Positions 1-5,609 of a stretch of DNA of 9,586 nt are shown one piece after another (within the stretch, counting starts at the first letter, position 1; each line of letters begins with the position of its first letter). The notes under the pieces were generated by a model. That model was not told the origin of the DNA. It was given only the letters and a program-made list of their open reading frames with translations, and searched no databases. Source of the DNA: Verrucomicrobiota bacterium (GTDB taxonomy: Bacteria; Verrucomicrobiota; Verrucomicrobiia; Limisphaerales; UBA9464); contig JANXMD010000280.1 of assembly GCA_025354845.1 (NCBI GenBank), forward strand, positions 1-9,586, given 5' to 3'. The position numbers were made by a program, and so were the translations under genes.

Positions 1-2425
1 CCGCCTGGCCTTCACCAGTGACCAGGGTGAGTGACCCATCCGCATCCTCGCTCAGCACGCGGCCAGAATAGGACTCACCCTCGCGCGTTTCCACGACGTG
101 TTGCGCGAACTGGGGTGCGATGTCGCGGCTGGGTTGGAGGATGGAGGCCACCAACTTCTCCCGTTTGGACGCGCGTCCAATGGTCGAGAGATCCGGGCCT
201 ACGGAGCCGCCCTCGCCCTCGATGCGGTGGCATTTGGAGCACGCGGCCCAGCTGGAATCAAACACCCGACGACCCGCCTCCACATCACCGCCGCCGCGGG
301 AGGCCACGGCGAGCCACTCAGCCTCCGTGGCCGGACGCCCGGTGGCGCGACCCAGAGCGAACCCCGCCGCCGCGGCAACCGCAGGGGGCGCTGTGACCGA
401 ATCCAGAGCCTCCCTCACACCCGGCTGGGCAAGCCAGGGCCTCAGCGCCCGGGCCTCTTCCAAGGCGACGGCGGGTGAGGGATCCTTCAGGAGGCCGAGG
501 AGATCGCTTACGTGATCTTCATGCCCCCCCGTGAGGCCGACGATCGCCGCCGAACGGAGCCCGGGATTGTCGGAACGGTTCGTTGCCACCCGCCGTAGAG
601 CGGCGACCACATCGGGTTCGTGTCGTCCTGCGAGCACCCGAAGCGCAGCGCGACGCCGCGTCAGCGATTCCGTCGGAGAACTCAGCTGATGAATCGCCTC
701 AACAATCGCTGCCGGATCGATCGGCACCTGCGGAATGAGGCGCACCGCGTTTCCCTTGGAGGCCGCGGGCGTCGAAGGATCCACCGCCAAGCGTCGAAGC
801 GTCTCGGCGTGGGCCGCGAGCAACAACGGCGTGGCCGAGCCTGCATGCAAGGAGTCCGCGACCGCGCCACGCAGTCCAGTGATCCGATCCTCCGCCACCC
901 ATTGGAGCGCCACCAGGCGGACGCCGGGATCCGGATTTCCGAGGGCATCGCGAAGGACACTCCCCATCGTAAACTCGCTCAACACTTCGTTGGTGGAGTG
1001 GCGTGCGAGCGCCCGGCGAAACGCGAGGAGTGCGTGCTGGGCTTCGCGCGGTGATTTTGCCTCCCGAAACCAGGCTTCGAGCTCCGGCGCCGGATGCGAG
1101 GCCATGGCCGAGGTGGCCACGGACCGGACAAAAGGATCCAACGAGGCGGCCATGATCTTCAATCTGCCCGTGCTTAGGCCTGATTTTCCGCCGGCGAAGC
1201 GCTGCAACTCCTTTCCTTCATAGATGAGGTCCGCCTCCGCCGTCGCGTTGTGCGGCGACGTCTTGCCGCTGGAGAGGCGCCACAGCCGGCCATGCGAGTG
1301 GACGTTGTAGTCCTGCTTCACCCAATCGGTGAAGACGATGGATCCATCCGGCGCCACCGCCAGCGCCACCGGTCGAAAGTCCTCACCGCCGGTGACAATC
1401 TCACGTCGCTCCGCCTTGAAGGATCTGCCAACCGGTGTCGGCTCGTAGAGCTCCAGCGCATGATCCCACGAGGCCGCCACCAGGAGCGACGACGGCGACG
1501 ACCGCGCCCATCCGGTTCGTGCCAACGCCACGACGCTCGTCGGTCCCTCGCCCGTTCCCGCGGCCATGGGCAGGGTTCCGGGCAGTTCCCCATCCCAGGC
1601 AATGAACGGACTCAATCCGTCCCGGCCGTGGCGGAACTGGAATCCATAGTCCCCGCCCAGAATCACATGAAGCAGCCGGCAGGGCGGACGGGAGTCGGGA
1701 TCATTGTCCACGGCCACCAAGCGCTCCGCGGAATCAAAGGCGAGTCCGAACGGATTCCAAAACCCAGTTGCGACTTCCACTAGACCCGCGCCGTCGGGCC
1801 GGCATTTGAAGATCCGCCCGCCGGCTCCTGCGGGAATCGCGATGCGCGTCGCATCGGTGCCAATCAGGGTGTACGGCAGCCCGAGATTCTCACCGACTCC
1901 TACGTAAAGCATGCCATCGGGCGCCACGGCAAGCCCACCAAGGCCGTTGTGCGGATACTCACCCGCAGTCTCCATGCGCAAGAGCGTGGTGCGCCGCGGG
2001 GGGGTCTCCGCACGACCTCTCACCTCGAACCGCAGCAGGCCATTTCGATGAGACAGCAACAGGCGCCCCTCCGCATCGAAAGCCAACTGCATGGACCAGC
2101 GCAGGTCTTCGGACGCGATCACCGTCGGCTTCGCACCGGGCTCGCCAGAAAAGCGCAGGAGGCGATCCGACTTGGGGCCGGCGTAGTCAGGCTTGGGGAA
2201 ATGGGTGTGAGACTCGACCACGAAGATTTGCCCCCGGCTGTCCACCGCGCAACCAATCGGGGTCACCAAGTCCGGCTCGGCAGCGAGCAATTGGAGAGTC
2301 ATCGCCGGATCCTGAAGCTTTGGCCGCGGCAACGTTGCCAGATCCACCGCCCAACTTGCGTGGGGCAGACAAGTGGCCAAGCCAACGAAAAGCGCCCGGC
2401 GCGACAAAAGACAAGGGAGGCTCAC
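1..2425 (-). CDS. PVC-type membrane-bound dehydrogenase: beta-propeller, HEAT repeats, c-type cytochrome (3' end off window)
   Basis: The minus-strand frame read from 2425 stays open to the left edge, giving about 808 codons with no stop. Residues 1-26 form a secretion signal with a twin arginine (SRRALFVG) and a plausible cleavage site after HASWA. Residues ~30-390 look like a glucose/sorbosone-dehydrogenase-like propeller: GWNPFG-type motif FWNPFG at 222-227, GGDYGF at 257-262, and FTDW...HSHGRLWRL near 365-384. Residues ~400-700 are Ala/Leu/Arg-rich helical repeats (HEAT-like). A heme site CSKCH lies at 729-733, followed by GSVGPDLSTIGR. This is the order of the PVC-type dehydrogenase plus heme-binding domains (families I recall as TIGR02604 and TIGR02603). 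The distal Met ligand expected near the C-terminus is outside the window. The protein is probably periplasmic and redox-active; the substrate is unknown, with sugars or other alcohols plausible by family. The start is GTG 2425, chosen because it puts the signal peptide at the N-terminus. No clear ribosome binding site precedes it, and TTG 2461 is an in-frame alternative. Confidence 0.9.
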   Translation of the reverse strand, partial: MSLPCLLSRRALFVGLATCLPHASWAVDLATLPRPKLQDPAMTLQLLAAEPDLVTPIGCAVDSRGQIFVVESHTHFPKPDYAGPKSDRLLRFSGEPGAKPTVIASEDLRWSMQLAFDAEGRLLLSHRNGLLRFEVRGRAETPPRRTTLLRMETAGEYPHNGLGGLAVAPDGMLYVGVGENLGLPYTLIGTDATRIAIPAGAGGRIFKCRPDGAGLVEVATGFWNPFGLAFDSAERLVAVDNDPDSRPPCRLLHVILGGDYGFQFRHGRDGLSPFIAWDGELPGTLPMAAGTGEGPTSVVALARTGWARSSPSSLLVAASWDHALELYEPTPVGRSFKAERREIVTGGEDFRPVALAVAPDGSIVFTDWVKQDYNVHSHGRLWRLSSGKTSPHNATAEADLIYEGKELQRFAGGKSGLSTGRLKIMAASLDPFVRSVATSAMASHPAPELEAWFREAKSPREAQHALLAFRRALARHSTNEVLSEFTMGSVLRDALGNPDPGVRLVALQWVAEDRITGLRGAVADSLHAGSATPLLLAAHAETLRRLAVDPSTPAASKGNAVRLIPQVPIDPAAIVEAIHQLSSPTESLTRRRAALRVLAGRHEPDVVAALRRVATNRSDNPGLRSAAIVGLTGGHEDHVSDLLGLLKDPSPAVALEEARALRPWLAQPGVREALDSVTAPPAVAAAAGFALGRATGRPATEAEWLAVASRGGGDVEAGRRVFDSSWAACSKCHRIEGEGGSVGPDLSTIGRASKREKLVASILQPSRDIAPQFAQHVVETREGESYSGRVLSEDADGSLTLVTGEGQA

Positions 2426-2521
2426 CCACCCGATGTACCCGCGCTCGATGCCAGCCGGCAAGCACCCAGCTGAATCCTGCAGCCCATTCAAGTCACGAGC
2501 TTGTCTCCACCATACCGCTAC

Positions 2522-2701
2522 GCGAACGCTTTGGAGTCCGGTGAGGTGCGAAGCGACTCACCGGTTTGGAATCTCAACCCACGCCCCCCAGCACAACGAT
2601 TTCCACCATCCCAGTCTCGTCCCAAATCAGTTCAATTGGCATCGCGCAGTTCGATCGCCACCCCTCCAAACCGGCGGCCCGCCGCCGGACTCCATAACGC
2701 T
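2522..2701. repeat. Palindromic ~180-bp tandem repeat, copy 1
   Basis: This is the first of two direct copies. Within it, TGGAGTCCGG (2532-2541) is the exact reverse complement of CCGGACTCCA (2685-2694), forming outer arms. CCGGTTTGGA (2561-2570) is the exact reverse complement of TCCAAACCGG (2665-2674), forming inner arms. Two local hairpins sit at the shoulders: CCGGTGAG/CTCACCGG (2538-2545 and 2557-2564, 11-nt loop) and CCGGCGG/CCGCCGG (2671-2677 and 2682-2688, 4-nt loop). The unit can therefore fold into a cruciform or four-way junction on either strand, and the CCGG blocks are shared between competing pairings. AACGCT lies just outside the outer arms on both sides (2525-2530 and 2696-2701). 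No coding content is supported. It may be a MITE-like or REP/BIME-like element. Confidence 0.85.
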
Positions 2702-2882
2702 GCGAACGCTTTGGAGTCCGGTGAGGTGCGAAGCGACTCACCGGTTTGGAATCTCAACCCACGCCCCCCAGCACAACGATTTCCACCATCCCAGCCTCGT
2801 CCCAAGTCCGTTCCAATTGGCAGCGTGCGGTTCGATGGTCTCCCCTCCAAACCGGCGGCCCGCCGCCGGACTCCATAACGCT
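2702..2882. repeat. Palindromic ~180-bp tandem repeat, copy 2
   Basis: This is the second direct copy, immediately adjoining the first. By eye it differs at nine substitutions and one 1-base insertion. All of these fall in the stretch corresponding to 2615-2660 of copy 1; the left 93 bp and right 41 bp are identical. The same arms recur: TGGAGTCCGG 2712-2721 with CCGGACTCCA 2866-2875, and CCGGTTTGGA 2741-2750 with TCCAAACCGG 2846-2855. Both shoulder hairpins are also present (2718-2744 and 2852-2869). AACGCT again flanks it at 2705-2710 and 2877-2882. A fragment resembling the repeat junction (ccataccgct, 2510-2519) precedes copy 1 and may be the edge of a lost third unit. Confidence 0.85.
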
Positions 2883-2921
2883 ACCTATGACTAGCGGGTC
2901 CCGCGTTTCAACCGAAGTTCC

Positions 2922-3743
2922 TCAAACGTACAGCGCCTGCTTCAACTCATGAACGAGGAAGCTGGTGAGCGAGTAACGGCGGCCGGGATCGCGCTCGAGG
3001 CAGCGGAGGACGATCTTTTCCAGGGCGGCCGGGATGTCGCCGTTGATGTCGCGCGGCCGAATGAAGTCCTTTCGATCGAGCTGGCGACGCAGCACCTCGT
3101 CGGCGTTCTCGCCGGGAAACGGTTTCTTGAAGGTGAGCAACTCAAAGGCACTCACACCCCACGCCCAAATGTCGGCCCGATGATCCACCGGTTCACGCAA
3201 TAACTGCTCCGGAGCCATGTAGGCCGGGGTGCCTGGATTCTTGTCCAGCTTGCGCGGGGGATTGGGAATGGGCTGGGACAGGTCGAAGTCGATCAGGCGC
3301 AGGCTTCCATTGCGCGTGAGCAGGACGTTTTCCGGCTTGATGTCGAGATGCATGAATCCACGGTCATGCACAACACCCAAGGCACTGGCGAAGTCGATGA
3401 GGATCTCGGCGATATTCTCGGTCAGTACCGGCGCCCCGGAAGCCATGAGCAGTTTCAGGTTCTCGCCTTCGACGTATTCCATCACCTGGATCAGCTCACC
3501 GCCGATCTTTCCGTGTTCCACGTAGCCGATGATCCACTGGCCGTCCTGACAGGCCTTCAGCGTCTCCGCCCCGGTGGTGAAACGCTTGCGCTCGGTGAAG
3601 GCGAAGACGGAGTTGTTCAACATCCGCCGGACGGCAAAGGCGCGCCCCAACTCGTCCGTGGCCAGCCAAATCTCCGACATCCCCCCCGAGTTGATCAACT
3701 CGTGGAGGGTATACGGACCCAAACGTTGGCCGGCTTGAGACAT
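2922..3743 (-). CDS. Hanks-type Ser/Thr protein kinase-like protein, probable pseudokinase
   Basis: This 273-residue protein is essentially one kinase fold with no membrane segment and no sensor domain. Recognisable landmarks are a glycine-rich loop (NSGGMSEIW, 18-26), a hinge VMEYVEGENL (~87-96), a catalytic loop HLDIKPEN (132-139), IDFDLS (151-156), GTPAYMAPEQ (171-180), DIWAWG (191-196) and the C-lobe Arg near CLERDPGRRYS. Several invariant positions are changed. The VAIK-type lysine aligns with Arg39 (FAVRRM), HRD is HLD, DFG is DFD, and the glycine loop has Asn18 and Ser23 for glycines. Asp134, Lys136, Asn139 and Asp152 are kept. The codons for Arg39, Leu133 and Asp154 were read directly from the DNA. 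It may be a pseudokinase, or a low-activity kinase that binds partners or nucleotide. The start is ATG 3743 with no obvious ribosome binding site. The gene diverges from the CPBP gene at 3843. Confidence 0.88.
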   Translation of the reverse strand: MSQAGQRLGPYTLHELINSGGMSEIWLATDELGRAFAVRRMLNNSVFAFTERKRFTTGAETLKACQDGQWIIGYVEHGKIGGELIQVMEYVEGENLKLLMASGAPVLTENIAEILIDFASALGVVHDRGFMHLDIKPENVLLTRNGSLRLIDFDLSQPIPNPPRKLDKNPGTPAYMAPEQLLREPVDHRADIWAWGVSAFELLTFKKPFPGENADEVLRRQLDRKDFIRPRDINGDIPAALEKIVLRCLERDPGRRYSLTSFLVHELKQALYV

Positions 3744-3842
3744 GGGCGAGAAAGCCGCGGGTAGCTAGCAGAAGCAGTTCCAAGTCGGAAGCGAAATGCG
3801 CGTTTTCTGGCTCCGAACGTCGATTCGCGATAGGGTAACCCC
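3744..3842. promoter_or_regulatory. Divergent spacer, likely back-to-back promoters
   Basis: This 99-bp gap separates two divergently read starts (kinase-like gene leftward, CPBP gene rightward), so promoters for both should lie here or just inside the genes. I could not find a convincing -35/-10 pair for either direction. A small palindrome, gctagc, sits near 3763-3768. The role is inferred from gene orientation, not from motifs. Confidence 0.35.
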
Positions 3843-4733
3843 GTGAATCCCGTCCGGACGCTTTCGGTGTACCTGGCCGCCGTCTTCGCCGGCGGTGCCG
3901 CGCTTGCACCGTGGCTGTATCGAGGGGTTCAGCAACTCGCCCCAGACTCCGGGATTGCCCATCAGCCGTTCCACCGCTACGTCAACCGGTGCCTTCTGGT
4001 TGGGGCAGTTCTCGGGCTGTTTCCGCTCGTTCGTTCCCTCGGAATCCGTTCGTGGGCCTCGTTGGGCTGGGTGATGCCGACCCAAGAATTTCGCCGCCTT
4101 ACCACCGGCCTGACTCTCGGCTTTGCGTCGCTGGCGTTGGCGGCAGCTGTGCCCCTGATGGCCGGTGTTCGAGCCCTCCAATTCGAGGCACCCATCTTGG
4201 AACTCCTTCGCCACCTCCTCAATGCCGCACTCTCCGCGGTAGTGGTTGCGGTGCTGGAGGAACTCTTGTTCCGGGGCGCCGTGTTCGGGGCTCTGCGACG
4301 TGTCCATGGATTCACGCTCGCTGCGTTGCTTTCCTCGGCCCTGTACTCCCTGGTGCATTTCTTCGATCGCCCGCCGGCGCCGGAAATCATCGGGGCCTGG
4401 ACCGGATGGGTCACCCTCGGCGCGATGCTGCATGGATTCACGGAAATGGACCAACTGCTTCCCGGGTTCTTGTCGCTAGCCGTGGCCGGATGGGTGCTGT
4501 CGTGGTGTCGCGAGCAGACCGGATCCCTCACCGTCGGGATCGGTCTCCACGCAGGATGGATCTTCTGGCTGAAGTCTTTCGGGTTTCTCACCCGCGACAC
4601 CCACAACCCGGGCACTTCGGCGTTCTGGGGCACTGCCAAACTCTACGACGGCTGGCCGACTTGCGGCATTCTGATCGCTGTGGCTTTGATGGTATGGGCC
4701 CGTCCTAAAATCCCCCGGGAGGGCGCGTCGTGA
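3843..4733 (+). CDS. CPBP-family intramembrane metalloprotease (CAAX protease/ABI type)
   Basis: This 296-residue, strongly hydrophobic protein has several predicted membrane helices (for example ~8-26, 50-66, 88-107, 208-222, 273-287). The three CPBP motifs are present in order: EELLFRG at 139-145 (EExxxR), LYSLVHF at 167-173 (the FxxxH motif with Tyr in place of Phe) and GLHAGW at 234-239. These Glu/His residues are the proposed metal/catalytic site in Rce1-like glutamyl proteases. Bacterial members process or bind peptides in the membrane, but the substrate here cannot be told. The start is GTG 3843, with a weak AGGG seven bases upstream (3832-3835). The stop TGA overlaps the GTG of the comF-like gene, so the two are almost certainly co-transcribed and translationally coupled. 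A poorly conserved C-terminal section follows residue 250. Confidence 0.88.
   Translation: MNPVRTLSVYLAAVFAGGAALAPWLYRGVQQLAPDSGIAHQPFHRYVNRCLLVGAVLGLFPLVRSLGIRSWASLGWVMPTQEFRRLTTGLTLGFASLALAAAVPLMAGVRALQFEAPILELLRHLLNAALSAVVVAVLEELLFRGAVFGALRRVHGFTLAALLSSALYSLVHFFDRPPAPEIIGAWTGWVTLGAMLHGFTEMDQLLPGFLSLAVAGWVLSWCREQTGSLTVGIGLHAGWIFWLKSFGFLTRDTHNPGTSAFWGTAKLYDGWPTCGILIAVALMVWARPKIPREGAS
4717..4723 (+). promoter_or_regulatory. Ribosome binding site of comF-like gene
   Basis: GGGAGGG lies inside the end of the CPBP gene, with the GGAGG core seven bases before GTG 4730. It fixes the start of the downstream gene at the GTGA overlap. Confidence 0.75.
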
Positions 4734-5527
4734 ACTCCGGCCTTCAGCTCGTCCGGCAGGGACCTCGCTGGGTCGAAGCCGTCCTCGGTTTGCTCTATCC
4801 GGGCGTCTGTCACCTCTGCCGCGACGAACCGGCTGGTCCGGCAGACGGCTATGTGGGCGCCGAGTGTCGGGCCCGGGTGCACGCGGTGCGAGCGCCGTTC
4901 TGCCAGCGCTGCGGACTGCCGTACCCCGGTGAGATCTCCCACACCTTCTCCTGCGCCAATTGCGCCGAGGTGGAACTCCACTTTGAAACCGCCCGTGCCG
5001 CCGCCATTGCCGACGGACCGGTGCTGGAGGCGGTCCATCGCTACAAGTATTCCGACGCTCGCTGGTTCCATCCCTTCCTTGCCGGACTTCTTTGTGAGGC
5101 GGCACTGCCCGAATTGCGCGATGCCGGATGGTCGATGGTGGTGCCAGTCCCGCTGCATGCCGTAAAGCGTCGAGAACGCGGCTTCAATCAAGCCGAAGCC
5201 CTGGCCCGTCCGCTGGCCAGAGCGCTGGGGATTCCTGTGCGCACCGAACTGGTGCATCGCGTCGCCCCCACCCACACTCAAACCACGCTGTCACGGGAGC
5301 AACGAGCCGAGAACGTGAGTCGCGCTTTCCGTGCCGGGTCGGGACGACGACGTCCTTTTCCGTGGTCACCACACGAATCCCCGCCGCGATTGGACGGCGC
5401 GTCGGTGATCGTGGTCGACGACGTCCTCACCACCGGCGCGACGGCAAATGCCGTCGCACGCGAACTTCGCCGCATGGGAGCCCAGCGGGTTTGCGTGTGG
5501 TCCACCGCCCGGGCGACACTGACCTGA
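4730..5527 (+). CDS. comF: ComF-family amidophosphoribosyltransferase-like protein
   Basis: This 265-residue protein has the standard ComF layout. An N-terminal zinc-finger region contains CHLC (27-30), Cys46, CQRC (58-61) and CANC (75-78). A phosphoribosyltransferase domain follows, with YKYSD (~105-109), VPVPLH (138-143), RERGFNQAEALA (148-159) and the PRPP-binding loop VIVVDDVLTTGAT (226-238). Family members are linked to DNA uptake in naturally competent bacteria (ComF in Bacillus and Haemophilus, GntX in Escherichia coli), acting in the cytoplasm, probably with ssDNA import or processing proteins. No other competence gene is visible here. The GTG start at 4730 overlaps the CPBP stop by four bases and has a good ribosome binding site. 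An Arg/Pro-rich insertion (~203-221) precedes the PRPP loop. Confidence 0.92.
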   Translation: MNSGLQLVRQGPRWVEAVLGLLYPGVCHLCRDEPAGPADGYVGAECRARVHAVRAPFCQRCGLPYPGEISHTFSCANCAEVELHFETARAAAIADGPVLEAVHRYKYSDARWFHPFLAGLLCEAALPELRDAGWSMVVPVPLHAVKRRERGFNQAEALARPLARALGIPVRTELVHRVAPTHTQTTLSREQRAENVSRAFRAGSGRRRPFPWSPHESPPRLDGASVIVVDDVLTTGATANAVARELRRMGAQRVCVWSTARATLT

Positions 5528-5561
5528 GCCCACGGAACTGCCGCAACCTCATGCGATCGCA

Positions 5562-5599
5562 GGCTTCACCCGGGGACGAAGCCGCTTCAACTGCGAAGC
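5562..5599. terminator. Possible convergent terminator hairpins
   Basis: This lies in the 82-bp gap between the converging comF and batC-like genes. GGCTTC (5562-5567) pairs with GAAGCC (5578-5583) across a 10-nt loop, and GCTTC (5584-5588) pairs with GAAGC (5595-5599) across a 6-nt loop. The arms can also pair alternatively with one another. No T-tract follows in either direction, so this is a weak candidate for a bidirectional terminator. Confidence 0.3.
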
Positions 5600-5609
5600 C
5601 AAGCGCCTC

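Larger units (their letters stand above)
2426..2921. other. 496-bp non-coding spacer carrying a palindromic tandem repeat
   Basis: This spacer lies between the kinase-like gene stop (2922) and the dehydrogenase start (2425). Positions 2522-2882 are two copies of a structured repeat, described separately. Positions 2426-2511 hold nothing recognisable apart from the possible promoter/leader of the dehydrogenase, for which I see no convincing -35/-10 pair. Positions 2883-2921 contain a short inverted repeat, gcgggtcccgc at 2894-2904, too small to call a terminator. ORFs across the repeats encode Pro/Arg-rich peptides duplicated with the DNA and do not look like real proteins. Confidence 0.8.

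Noticed and set aside
31..2473. Several plus-strand open frames of 120-177 codons (for example 620-1054, 1250-1783, 1949-2473)
   Set aside because: They are antisense shadows of the dehydrogenase/cytochrome gene, with Arg/Pro/Ser-rich compositions and no recognisable domain.
2522..2882. CRISPR array
   Set aside because: There are only two units of ~180 bp in direct tandem with no unique spacers and no cas genes.
2373..2894. Open frames across the repeats (125 and 173 codons plus, 72 codons minus)
   Set aside because: Their peptides are themselves duplicated because the DNA is a tandem repeat; they are low-complexity and no ribosome binding site or family match supports them.
3765..4454. 229-codon minus-strand frame opposite the CPBP gene
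   Set aside because: The plus-strand CPBP frame has clear catalytic motifs; the antisense frame is Arg/Gln/Glu-rich with no domain.
5553..5560. GCGATCGC octamer, identical to the cyanobacterial HIP1 palindrome
   Set aside because: A single occurrence noticed in a GC-rich spacer is expected by chance and nothing else here is cyanobacterial.
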